The notes under the pieces: generated by a model | Databases searched by the model: none | Told to the model about the DNA's origin: nothing | Seen by the model: only the letters and a program-made list of their open reading frames with translations | Program-made: the position numbers and the translations under genes | NCBI GenBank assembly: GCA_936432065.2 | Contig: OW386289.2 | Coordinates: 136,450,015-136,514,014, forward strand | Source: Rutpela maculata | Lineage: Eukaryota; Arthropoda; Insecta; Coleoptera; Cerambycidae | Reading direction: 5' to 3' | DNA: 64,000 nt | Shown: one piece after another, positions 32,584-43,352 of the stretch | Layout of the letters: every line of letters begins with the position of its first letter | How positions within the stretch are numbered: position 1 is the first letter of the stretch

Positions 32584-34069
32584 TAGCAACTACTTGGAAA
32601 ACAGATATCAATCGGTAAAAATAGGCACCAACATCAGTGATAAACAAAAAATAACGTTTGGTATCCCACAAGGAACTGTTTTGGGACCTATTTTATTCAT
32701 AATATACCTAAATGATCTTCTTAACCTAGACTGTTACGGAGACATAGTGTCATATGCTGATGACACTGTACTATTTATAGAAGGAGAGACTTGGGCTGAA
32801 ATAAATAAAAAAATAAAGGAAGATTTAAACAAAATAACAAAATGGTTTGATAACAACCTGCTAACGATTAACTTAAATAAAACAATGTATATACCATTTT
32901 CGAGTTACAAAAGAGGTTTACCATCCTATACACTATCGATGTTGAACTCAAACATAGGAATACTATATGGAATTTGGAAATCTCAGAATATGTTAAATAT
33001 CTTGGAATAATTGTAGATAATCATTTGAGATGGAACCACCACATTGAAAACTTAGTCAGAAAGCTGAGATCGCTATCCTACATGTTTCAAAAATTAAAGT
33101 ACATTTTGAGTATCCACGAACTTAAATCCGTTTACTATGCGTTAGTACAATCACTGCTTACTTACGGTATTATTGGCTGGGGTGGAGCATACTCAAATGT
33201 TATAAAACCTCTGGAAGTCATACAAAAACGAATACTCAAAATCATTTTTAATTTTCCGGCAAGGTTTTCAACTGAGGAGCTTTTTAAATATACCAAAATA
33301 TGTGACGTAAGAAACCTTTTTTATTTAACTGCGTTAACAAATATGTCAAAACACAAATTAATAATGGATTATATCTCACGTATACATAATACAAGACACA
33401 AAACAAAAAAATCTATTATTACCCAAAAAAAGTAAGACCATTGGACAGAGAGTGTACCACTACATTGGAATAAAAGTGTACTATCTTCTACCACCCGAAT
33501 TAAAGCAAATAATATATAAAAAGTCTTCAAAAATAAAACTTCGCCAGTGTTAATTGAAAATAAACCTACGCTTTTATGAAAGCTCATTATTATATCCGCT
33601 TTTCTTCTTTTTACCTTTTTCTTCTATGGTGTAAATATACATTTGACAGAATCGTTGTCATTTCTTTATATATATTTGCATTCCTTATGTTTATGTTTAT
33701 ATATTTTGTATTTTCCCTTTTCATAAGATATGTGTACGTATAATGTATATACATGTTTACGTATTGTATAATACTTAAGTATCACTTTAGTCATCTATTA
33801 TTATTTGATTTTTTTATTGTTATTTTAGTATTTTATTACATTTAATATAGCAATAGCGTTGAAAGAATATATTACTCCCCAGGAATTCGAGATCTATAGT
33901 CAAGTTTTTTCGAAAACTTAAGGAAGTCTCGGACACCTACTTTTAGTAACTATTATAGTCTGCCATTATTTTCAATATTTATTTACACTGTTATCTAATT
34001 AATATATGCGTATGTACTATATAAATTAATGTAAATAAATATTATTATTATTATTATTATTATTATTAT
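32584..34069 (+). pseudogene. 5'-truncated Jockey-like LINE with (ATT)n tail
   Basis: The catalytic half of a non-LTR reverse transcriptase is present. Motif order is GIPQGTVLGPILFIIYLNDL, VSYADDTVLF (catalytic YADD intact), NLLTINLNKT, then after a +/-1 frameshift near 32970, VKYLGIIVDNHLRWNHHI, LVQSLLTYGIIGWGG and RILKIIFNFPARF. A further frame carries YLLPPELKQIIYKKSSK up to a stop near 33552. The 3' UTR runs to the (ATT)n tract at 34041-34069. The endonuclease and N-terminal RT are missing. It interrupts the 145-bp repeat array. Confidence 0.85.
34041..34069. repeat. (ATT)n, left edge of Dong-like element
   Basis: Nine to ten ATT units, shared as the tail of the plus-strand LINE and the 3' junction of the minus-strand LINE. 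Confidence 0.9.
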
Positions 34070-35889
34070 CACGCCTTGTTACACGACCTCAGCTAGCCTT
34101 AGCTGGGTTCTTTTCACCAGTACCCTGGGGTCCTTCGTCAAGGCCTGGCGCGGACGGATATTCTGTCCATTGGCTAGCTGGTTTTTGTAGTACTCCTGAA
34201 GGAGATATTCATCTCATCTCAGGATACACCTAAAAATTTCCTGGTGATATGGCACGTTTGTAATATTGCTGCCTTTTGTATGGTAACTAACATAGTTTCA
34301 GGAATATTTAACTTCTTTAAATTCTTCTTTAGGTTGGTAGTCATTACTCCAGTAGCGGAGATTACTATAGGTACTATTTGAATCTCTTTCAGCTTCCACA
34401 TACGCTTTATTTCTATTGCTGGATTTTCATATTTAGTTGTTTTTTCTGCTTCGGTTCGCATAATATTATTTGTTAGTGGGAATGCAATGTCAATAATAGT
34501 TGCTTTCGCCTTTACTCTATTAGTGATGACGATGTCCGGTCTGTTGAAGTCTACCGTATTATTCGTGGCTATAGGTCTGTCCCAATATAAAACAGTATCG
34601 GCGGATTCAGTTACTGGTTTGGGCTGGTACTTGTAGTATGGTGGAGGATCTTTAATTAAACCGTAATTTTTTGCCAGTTGCCGATGGATAATTTTTGCAA
34701 TCTGGTTGTGTCTTCCTAGGTAAGCAGTGTTGGCCAATGCTGGGCACCCTGCTATTATGTGTTCTATCGTTTCATTTGTAGTTTGACACTTCCTGCATTT
34801 ATCTTCGACTGCTCCTGATGCATTCATCTTGAATGGCTACTAAGAAACTCTCAGTTTCCGGATGTAAGAAACCTTTTTTAAGCCATGACAGGGAGCCTTC
34901 CTTGTCTGTATTTGGTCGAGATAATGCCGCTGGATACTTTCCGTGTAGTACCTTTTCTCTCCAGGTTAGAGCCATCTGGGTGCGTGGTCTTACGGCTGGA
35001 TTTTCTTCAGCTAGATTTAGGGGGGTTTAATTTCTATCTGCAGCCACCACCTTTTGTATCAGTGGATTTTCTGAGTTCTGAAAATACTGCCTCATAGCAT
35101 GTTCTTGTCTCCGGCATAGTTCTTCTATATTTATTAATCCTCTTCCCCCTTCGTTCCTTTGCAAATAAATCCGCTCCACCGCTGCTTTTGGATGGTGCAT
35201 TCTGAACTTTGTTAACAATTTCCGTGTGAGTTGATCTAGTTCTTTGAGATCTGTTTCCGTATATTTCAATACTCCGAAGTAATATGTCAAGACTGACACT
35301 GTCCATGTATTTATAGCTGTAGTTAAATTTCTTGCATCTAATTGTGTATTCAATAACTTAGTTAATCTCTGCCGGTATTTTTCTCTCGCTTCTTTCTTTA
35401 TCTCTGCGTGTTTGATAGGCCCGTGCTGTTTAATTCCAAGGTATTTATACCGTTGTTCTGGTTGTAAAGGAAGTATTTCAGTCTCGACATTTTCGGTTAT
35501 AGTTTTTCCTCGACAGATTGTTACTGTTGCACATTTGTCTAATCCAAAATTCATTTTAATATCTTTGTGAATATTCTGGCAGTGTTTATCAAAGATTGAA
35601 GTTCTCTCTTATTTTCTCCGTAGAGTTTTATATCATCCATAAACATGAGATGACTTAATCGGGTGTTGCACTGTATATCTAAGCGGTATCCTTTCTCTGA
35701 CTCATTTAATAGTGTAGACAGGGGATTCAGGGCCAGAACAAACCATAGAGGACTCAGCGTATCTCCCTGAAAGATTCCACGCCCTATTTTAACTTGTTCG
35801 ATTGCCTCTTCGTTGAGGTGGAGGTTTGTGCTCCAATTTTCCATCAGTGTTTCCAGCAATGATCTGATTTTATGGTGTACTTTATAAAT
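34070..35889 (-). pseudogene. Dong/R4-like non-LTR retrotransposon with restriction-like endonuclease
   Basis: Three minus-strand frames form one element. 35885-35551 is the RT palm, with GIFQGDTLSPLWFVLALNPL and SHLMFMDDIKLYG (catalytic MDD). 35554-35027 is the thumb, with MNFGLDKCATVTI and RYKYLGIKQHG. 34827-34219 is the C-terminal part, with a CRKCQ...HIIAGC zinc motif (C-x2-C-x8-H-x4-C), YWDRPI and RPDIVITNRVKAKATIIDIA, the PD...D pattern of the restriction-like endonuclease used by R2/R4/Dong-type elements. Between 35027 and 34830 a third frame continues with WREKVLHGKYPAAL and AIQDECI. Breaks are a frameshift at 35551, a stop at 35027 and a small deletion before 34827. The 5' end is truncated. 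(ATT)n lies on both sides, as expected of Dong, which targets TAA repeats. Confidence 0.8.
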
Positions 35890-35916
35890 ATTATTATTAT
35901 TATTATTATTATTATT
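35890..35916. repeat. (ATT)n, right edge of Dong-like element
   Basis: About eight ATT units bordering the truncated 5' end of the minus-strand element. Confidence 0.9.
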
Positions 35917-35919
35917 TAT

Positions 35920-36165
35920 TTTTCATCAGGTTTCAGGCTTGTTCTAAGCTGTTTTGTGAGCTTACATGAAAATATTGACATGTGACAATTCTGAACTCGG
36001 ATGTTTTCAGCGCCCCAAAATACGTATAAAAATATGGGTCAACACGTTTAAACTTTCAATTTACTTTTTACCCGGTTTCAGGCTTGCTCTAAGCTGTTTT
36101 TTGAGCTTACATGAAATTATTGACGACATGTGACAATTCTGACCTCCGATTCGGTTTTTTTTTAT
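35920..36165 (-). repeat. 145-bp family, two inverted units right of the insertions
   Basis: Two units (ggtttcaggcttgttctaag at about 35928, ggtttcaggcttgctctaag at about 36075) continue the array interrupted at 32582. Confidence 0.75.
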
Positions 36166-36169
36166 GATA

Positions 36170-37025
36170 GTCGGTAAAAAAGTAAATGACCTTTTTTTTT
36201 TGATTTGTGTGCCTGTGTAATTATCTATATAAAATGTTTGTATTTATTTAAAAAATATAAATACTTGAATCCACCAGTCGAAATGTTTCTGATTTAAAAT
36301 AATGTAAGCTAGCAAACATTTTTAAAGTTTCATCAAAATCGGTTATGTTCTTGCAGGTTTCCGAAGTAAAAACCATCATTGACTGGACTAATCCACAGCG
36401 ACTAAGTTTCAATGTAATATAATTTTTATTCATTTTACCTTAGATAAAATCTTAAACTTGAAATCCATCGATTTAATATTCCACAGATGTCGATCGATTA
36501 TCGAAAAGTTCATAAAAAGAAATCAAGTCTTCGTGGAAGTACTTATTGCTTTTAACATTATTAAAAAGTAAGTTGTGAAGCAAAGCCAGTTTAGAAAATT
36601 TTAAACTTTTCAGATTGCGCTAAGGAAGATAAATAGGTATCCGGTAAGAGTGCATGTTTTTATAATGTTTCAATCAGTTTGATGGGAACCTCGCAAGTGG
36701 GGTATCAAGTTGAGATTTTTTCCTCGAACGATTTCCTTGAAAATAAATGAGAAGTAATGTCGTTGGTTCTAAAGATAGACGTGTGAGGATAATGATTTAT
36801 ATTATAGGAATAGGGTCGAGATAAGAAATATGTATATTGGAACTTCAATTCCGTTAGAATTTAATAAAATTGAATGTATGTATCATGTCTATGACAAATT
36901 GGAATGTATTTTAATAATATTTGTGGGAATCGTCTAAAAACAGAGATTTTGGTTACAGAAGAAATTTCGCGTTTGCACTCATTTTAAAAATTTCGAAGGT
37001 GCGGATGTTACATTTTTTTAAATAG
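36170..37025. other. Intergenic, nothing recognised
   Basis: No coding or repeat signal that I can support. 36305-36335 has the aaagtttcatcaaaatcggt box common in arthropod repeats. Confidence 0.4.
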
Positions 37026-37029
37026 CGCA

Positions 37030-37650
37030 ATGTTATAGCCTTCTTAAATCTTACCTTACGAACAGGAAACAATTTGTTGATTATTTTGATGCAAATTCTA
37101 CTAAACTTGACGTTAGTTTAGGTATATCTCAAGGCAGTATTCTGGGGCCCTTGTTATTTCTATTATATATAAATGACATAAACCAACATGTAACATCTGT
37201 CCAATGTGCATTTGCAGACGATATTACAATTGCAACAAGTGATAAAATTATAGCTAAGGCAATTGAAAATTTAAGTTCCAATTTGTTGTCAGTTTCACAA
37301 TATTTTACAAATAACCACTTAATAATAAACAGGGAAAAACCTTTTTATCAGTTTCATCCTACAGGTTCAAATTACACTGCTAGCCCTCTTATTCGGTTCG
37401 AAAATAAAACTATTCAACATGTGAAAGTCTTTAAATTACTTGGAATACATATTGATTTACCCCTGAACTGGAAATCACATTTTAATTATATTTGTAACAA
37501 ATGTGCAAGTAGTTATTTTGCTATTAAACGTCTATCTCAGATAGCCAACAGGGATACTGTAAAAACATTTTATTTTATGATCGATCGGATTAATAGATGG
37601 CTATTCTATTCTATTCTACATCCTAATGAACAATTTTCATCTCCTTAAGT
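37030..37650 (+). pseudogene. LINE reverse-transcriptase fragment (FADD present)
   Basis: The frame starts upstream of the first Met: SYLTNRKQFVDYFD, then LGISQGSILGPLLFLLYIND, CAFADDITIATSD (catalytic FADD) and NHLIINREKPFYQF, then VFKLLGIHIDLPLNWKSHFN. It covers RT motifs 4 to 7 of a Jockey/CR1-type non-LTR element in one uninterrupted frame of about 200 codons, truncated at both ends. It ends in a ttctattctattctac stretch near 37615, possibly a tail. Confidence 0.8.
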
Positions 37651-37651
37651 A

Positions 37652-38100
37652 ACCAAATTCTTATAAGGGTTTTATTAAGGTTGCGAGTTTATATTGGAGG
37701 TTTATAAGATTACTAATTGATTGCGAAGTTTTATGGTGGGTATGTGAAATTACTGAAAGACCGAAGAGCTTTAGGTTTTATAAAATGGTAACAGAAACGT
37801 TTCCATCATCAACTTATATCAGTTATAGTAACGGTTACTATATGTTACATAATGAGTTTTTGCAATAGTTGCAGTGGCCAATCTATAAAACCAATAGCGT
37901 TAAGTTTTAATATAGGTGCTGGCTGTTTTAAACATAAAACTTACTGTCCCCATATTAATAACAGTTACCATTATAAATTCTGGGGATTATTATTTGTGTT
38001 CAAAAATACTGCAATAAAACTTCAATCTCATGTACGTTATGTTAATTTTCAAGTTTGTAACCAAGGTTCCTCTTAAGATACCTTTGGTAAGGTGTAGAAA
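37652..38100. other. Intergenic, nothing recognised
   Basis: A 74-codon frame at 37852-38076 has no recognisable similarity. Confidence 0.35.
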
Positions 38101-38102
38101 AG

Positions 38103-38114
38103 ACCCGTTATCAT
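38103..38114. repeat. 12-bp direct repeat, left side
   Basis: acccgttatcat; repeated exactly at 38646-38657. Confidence 0.75.
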
Positions 38115-38645
38115 TGCAATTAATTATTTTTATTTATTTGCTTTTATCATGAATAGAAGAGAATACTATTTAGGTATTATGCCAATCACAACTTACACAC
38201 TTTTTTATTTGTTATGAAAATACCTACTTTCTGTATAGTGTTGCCCTAATCTGGGCACGCTAATATACTAGTTAGGTAAATACTTTAAAACACTCATTAT
38301 TGGAGAATCAATCAAAACAACTACTCTTCTAGCTAATACTGACGAAGTATTGACTTACATGATAGGATTCTTAGCATTTTAAAGCAAAAAATATATTGAA
38401 AATTCTTAAATCACTTATTCAAATTTAGTCATTCACACTTTTTATTTAATATGAAATTATCTACTTTGGTACCTTAATCGGGTCACGCTAATATACTACT
38501 TAGGAAAACACTTTAAAACATTGATTACTGGAAAACTAATCAAAACAACTACTCTTCTAGCTAATACTGACGAAGTAGGTATTTTCATAACAAATAAAAA
38601 AGTGTGTAAATTATGATTTGCATAATACCTAAATAATTTTCTCTT
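38115..38645. mobile_element. Small element with ~70-bp TIRs and 12-bp direct-repeat flanks
   Basis: The inverted ends are about 38158-38228 and 38573-38644, near-perfect reverse complements sharing atttaggtatta-gc and cacacttttttattt. Outside the left TIR is a further ~45-bp T/A-rich segment with no partner on the right; read on the minus strand it is an A-rich 3' tail. The body is two diverged direct halves of ~240 bp (aatcaaaacaactactcttc in each). It is the single-unit relative of the 44.35-47.14-kb palindrome. No coding capacity. Confidence 0.75.
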
Positions 38646-38657
38646 ACCCGTTATCAT
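38646..38657. repeat. 12-bp direct repeat, right side
   Basis: Exact copy of 38103-38114. Confidence 0.75.
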
Positions 38658-38685
38658 ATTTATTCAATCGGTTGGCGTTCATATA

Positions 38686-38906
38686 GTTTTTTTATCTATT
38701 TATTTAACGTAGGCCTATTTCCGCTACCAGGGCCTATCACCGACGCCAGTAGATGAGCTGGAAATTTTGCCGAATCTCTTCTCGTAAGAAGAGTAGGGAT
38801 CTTTTACTTGCCTAACATTGAATAGACAAGGGACCGCCTGCTTTACATCCCTCCGAAGGATGGTATATCCACTACATAATCCTCGTCTTGAAATTACATC
38901 GCTTCC
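38686..38906 (-). mobile_element. 5'-truncated copy of the 5S-derived SINE
   Basis: Reverse complement of about 23925-24140. The SINE body is closely matched, including ggatataccatccttcgg, gtaaagcaggcggtcccttg and tcggtgataggccctggtag, and it ends in an A-rich tail (T run at 38686-38700 on the plus strand). The 5S-like head is absent. Confidence 0.8.
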
Positions 38907-39014
38907 GTTTGTGATATGCTTTGATGTTTAGTGAAAAACAGAAATACTAAATTGGAAAAAAGGGAAATGGAGTGGTATTTTTTACCGAAATGTGAAACGA
39001 AAAAGCCGAATCCT

Positions 39015-39440
39015 TTATTCTGTACCTAAATTACCGTCAATGGGCAATGATGACATAACCCATAGTTTCATTGTTTGCAATGATGATGTTGAAGATACAG
39101 TAAATAAGAGAGATCCATTAACAAATATTTGTGAAAGATGCTCATCAGTGTGGCCTGTTTTCAACTTGGATAAGTAAATTGCCAGTGCCGTTTCGAGATG
39201 GCGTTTTTCCATAGCTTTTAAAGTTGAAAGATTATTTATCAAATGCTCCAACTGAAGTTTCTTTAAGCCGGTACAAAGTTCAACAATCACTTCTTCAAGA
39301 TCTTCATAAAAATCAAAATTAATTACTTGTGCTCTTTCTGAATTAACATGTCCTCTCAGAAGGTCTGCCATATCAGTAACTTGTTTAGCAGTAAAAATAT
39401 TTGACCATTTACAAAAATCCGTAGAATATTTGAATTGAAA
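39015..39440 (-). pseudogene. Harbinger-like DDE transposase N-terminal fragment
   Basis: The frame before the first Met reads FCKWSNIFTAKQVTDMADLL, then KKLQLEHLINNLSTLKAMEK and RHLETALAIYLSKLKTGHTD plus EHLSQIF. The pattern 'L-P-S-L...TALA-YL-KL-TG-S-E-L...F' is the helix-turn-helix region ahead of the catalytic domain in Harbinger/DDE_Tnp_4-type transposases of insects. The DDE domain is missing and the remaining tail decays. Assignment is from motif style. Confidence 0.45.
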
Positions 39441-39444
39441 TTGA

Positions 39445-42400
39445 GGCTATAATGGTACATTTGGCAACTTATATCACCTCGTGCACACAGCGTAGCAACT
39501 TAGAACCAACATATTATTGTTTCAATGGCTCTATTCTACATATAGATATTTAAGTCAATGGCCCAGAATCCATACAAATTGGGACACGGTTCTTTATGTA
39601 GAATGAAATGAGAAAAAAATATCTTGAAAATGAGAGGTAATATTTCCTATTTCCAAAGACAAATTTTGAAGAGAAATACCAATTATTTGTCTGTTTCTTT
39701 TTGAATAATACCCTAACTTACCTTTTCATGTTTACTCAGCTCTGCTCTAATACGGTCGTTATTTTTATTGAAATATTCCATAACCATAAACATGTCTACA
39801 TATGGCAAATTTCGAGAATCACCTTTAACGAAACCGGGCTTCCCCTACGTGCACTTCAAGATCACCTACAGAGCATTTTCCATTCTTGCCCAGCAGGTAT
39901 AAAGTTTCAGGTCAACCGTGGATGATGATTGTATAATCGAAATTAATTTATGAAAAAGTTTCCTATTGATATAAAATATTGAAGTAAATGCCTCATTACA
40001 TAGATAAGTTGCTTTGCATGCATTGTTTCGTATTATTAAAGGTGTGCAGTGCACCAATTAAATTTAATTCATTCAGATAACATCTTTATATGCATTTTGT
40101 TGTAATTATGTAGCGTTCCTACATCATAACATAACAATAGAATTTCCATATTCTCTCTATATTTTCTAGAGTAATACAGAAATATTTTGACATGCAGTAT
40201 AAATGAAGATACTTACATTTTTACGTAATGTTTTCAACAGAGTTTATCTGATTGTTAACGAATTTCATTAATTTTCGGAGATGGACAAGCACGCGATAAT
40301 CATATGACACATTTTTTGAAATCATTTGCATACAGCCCCACACAAACGTCCGTCCCTTGTTATACATAAAATAACAACTTTATATCTTTATTCACTAAAT
40401 ATACTGTTAGGTTTAGCTTCACACTTACAGGTATATTAAATTAATTAAATAAAAAGCAGTTAGTCACACATTGAAAATTGCACCCAAAATGGTTGTAACT
40501 CTTTTTTTGGGTTTGTCAGAAGGGAGACGCAATATTAATTTTTAGCAGTTTTGTTAAGTAATTATTTGATAGCAGTTGTTGGATTATATTACTTTTTTAT
40601 CTAAAATATTTTTCAGATTCTTTCCGTTTGTTTTAAAACGACTGACATTAAATAAAATGTCAAGTAGTTATTTTAACAACTGGATAACAATAGTCCACAG
40701 TACATCGCCCTTTTTTTTAATGATTAGTAACAGGATGAATTTTCGTGAGTAGCTTCGTTTTGACGAGACCCCCAAACTTTTCTCTCTGCGAAAATTCTCG
40801 GTAGTGGTAGCTAATAGCAAAAATTATTTTTTCTATTTCACACGAATTAGACAATTCGACAACTTGTCAAATTATGTTGTTGTGGACAAACACGGGGCTT
40901 ATTATAATTAACTCGCCTAAGTTGAAGACAGAATCAAAATTCGACTTAGGTAAAAATTTCATTTAAAGACATTTTTAAGAATCTGCAGAGGCACAGATCA
41001 GTCCATAAGGACCGTTTTGGGTTCTATAAGGCGTTGGAAATGACCAGGTGAAAATTCGAAGAAACACCGAATTTTCACTTAGGAAAAATGTTTTTGGTTC
41101 AGGATATGAGAGCAGGAGTATATAATGACAAAGATTTATGAATGAATGAATAATATACTTTTTCAAAGGCACCAAAAATAATATTTTTGAAAGGGCGTCA
41201 AAATTTGGCTCAAGAATACGCCAAAATTTCACCCGCAGATTAGTTTTTCAAAAGTACCTTGAAATTTGGCTTGAAAATTGGCAAAATAGAAAATTTTGAC
41301 AAAGCCGGCGTAGTGCCGATAAGCAAAAATTGATAAAAATCAATGCACATGTACAAGGCCGGTTTCTCGCATAGAAAGAGTTTGGATTGACTCAGCGGCT
41401 CACAATTTGGTCGAGCGCGTTGAGTGGTCCAGACAAAGCAATGGTAGGGCTTTTCAAATGACAAAGTTATAGAGGAAAACGCCTTGTGCATTAAAAACCA
41501 AAAATTCAATTTTCCCTAAAAGTCGCTCGAAGGTGGGTTGCTGCCATATCGATAATATAATATAACAACTGCATAGGAGCAAGTAAATCGTGGACTGATC
41601 GAACGCCATTAAACTTATAAGTCCTCATGAATGAGTTTGAGTACGTGAATCTCCGCGATACAAGAACTTTAAAGCTAAGTAGTCTCTAGCGAAACTAAAT
41701 TCATTTACTAAAACATTTTTAAGTTAATATCAGTCAGCCGTAATTATAAATTACAAATAGTCTCAGACTTCTCTAAAAAGCTCGCATTTTGATTCTGAGA
41801 AGGTATGCATGAATCTTTTCGACCTAATGGATCGTTAGCGTGAGCACTCTCGCTTGTATGGTCTGAAAGTCATTACCTTGATTGGGGAAGGCACGATTCT
41901 TATCTTGAGAATTTTGTATAACCAATTCTGTTAAATAAACGGATTCTTTGAACTATTGTTTCTTAATTGATCTTAAGGCCTATTGACGGTCTATAATCCC
42001 TGGAACTTTCGTATAGAAAATCGGATGTGTTGAGTTAATTCACATTAACGTTCGACCTTCTGGTTGCTTTACGGAGGTTTGATAGGGATTTTTTTATGCG
42101 TTTTTGAGAAATAGATTCCGTCATTAACAGACCAAAACGTGGTTTCCACGTACAAAAATTAATCCCTCCGCAGAGAAATTCTTCGGTTGGGATTTTTTTA
42201 GGCAAAAATTCAGGAAATTAAGAGGTACCTAAACCCCTAACGAGGGAATTCAGGTCCAGAGAGAGCGTCATTTCCGATCTGTGGTAGTGCAGCCTTGGTC
42301 CATTATTCGGCTATCGAAGTGCATCTTATCTCGAACCCGCCTGGGAGGTAGAAGAACGGGGTAATACGCGACTGGCGCCCCCTGAGAAATAAATTGGTGT

Positions 42401-43050
42401 TGCGTCATTTTGACGCCCGGTAGTGCGTTCTTCTACATACACATGTATTAACTAAAACAATGCTGGAGAAATTTCTCTGAAATAAAAAAAAAACATATAT
42501 TTTTGTTATTAGAACTGGATATATTTGATTAAAATAATACTTTTAGCATAAAACCTTTTTTATTTAACTAGATATGTAATTTTTTAGATATAATCGTATT
42601 TAGAGGAATCATGTATATAAAACCATTTTTATGTTGCTCTTATAAATATCGCGGAATCGACATAAAACATAGCGTGAACGTCAGAGCTTTTATAATTAAT
42701 ATGTTTAGATTGTTTTGAGTAAACATTATTACAATGGGGCTAAGAATAGGTCAGGTAATTACAAGAGAATTTTTTTAATTACCCTGCGCTGGGTTATTTA
42801 TCTACTCACTTTATTTACACTAGAAAATGTATGATAGTTGTGTAGAAAAATACCACACAATTATTACTTTTAGTGTTTTTTTATATATATCATCATTATT
42901 TAATATATTTATTATTAACTATTTTGATATAGTGTCCAATTATTATAATTACTTCTGCAATGAGGATACATGAAATAGATTAGGTAGTATTGAAAAAATG
43001 TATTAGGAAAATTAAAACAAATTGTTTAATAGGTAATATATTAAACATGT
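39445..43050. other. Long stretch with no recognised gene
   Basis: Short open frames only, none with recognisable similarity. 42350-42433 is bounded by a 10-bp inverted repeat (tagaagaacg / cgttcttcta) and contains a GC-rich core with ggcgccccc. 41000-41500 has the look of non-coding repeats. The last 600 bases are very AT-rich. Confidence 0.4.
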
Positions 43051-43052
43051 TT

Positions 43053-43118
43053 AGAAAAGCAAATTTTTACTAAACGAATATAGTTTTCAAAAACTATATG
43101 AGTTTAGTAAAACTTTTC
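43053..43118. repeat. Near-perfect hairpin upstream of the Crypton
   Basis: 23-bp arms 43065-43087 and 43090-43112 pair with one dinucleotide mismatch around a 2-nt loop. Outer gaaaag / cttttc extends the stem. It lies 240 bp before the Crypton start codon. Confidence 0.65.
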
Positions 43119-43352
43119 TTACGAGATTTGTTTATACTATTTTTTCGCATTTTGTGTTAGTAGGTAATTATAAGCAAATAGTGATAGATATAAAAGCATT
43201 ACAAAGTTTTAAATTTAAAAAATTTCATAGTAGGTACTTGTGTAGGATTTGCGTAACCTAGTAACTGACACGGATTTGTTTATTTATATAATAACAGTTA
43301 AGTATAATTTTTTTGAGTCGAATCGATTCTAAGTTATATATTAACTATAAAA

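Noticed and set aside
41240..41509. 89-codon minus-strand open frame
   Set aside because: No recognisable similarity, and the region looks like non-coding repeat; codon content appears random.
42350..42433. GC-rich block with ctggcgccccctgag and a 10-bp inverted repeat, considered as an LTR edge with primer binding site
   Set aside because: The match to a tRNA 3' end stops after about eight bases and no gag/pol lies downstream.
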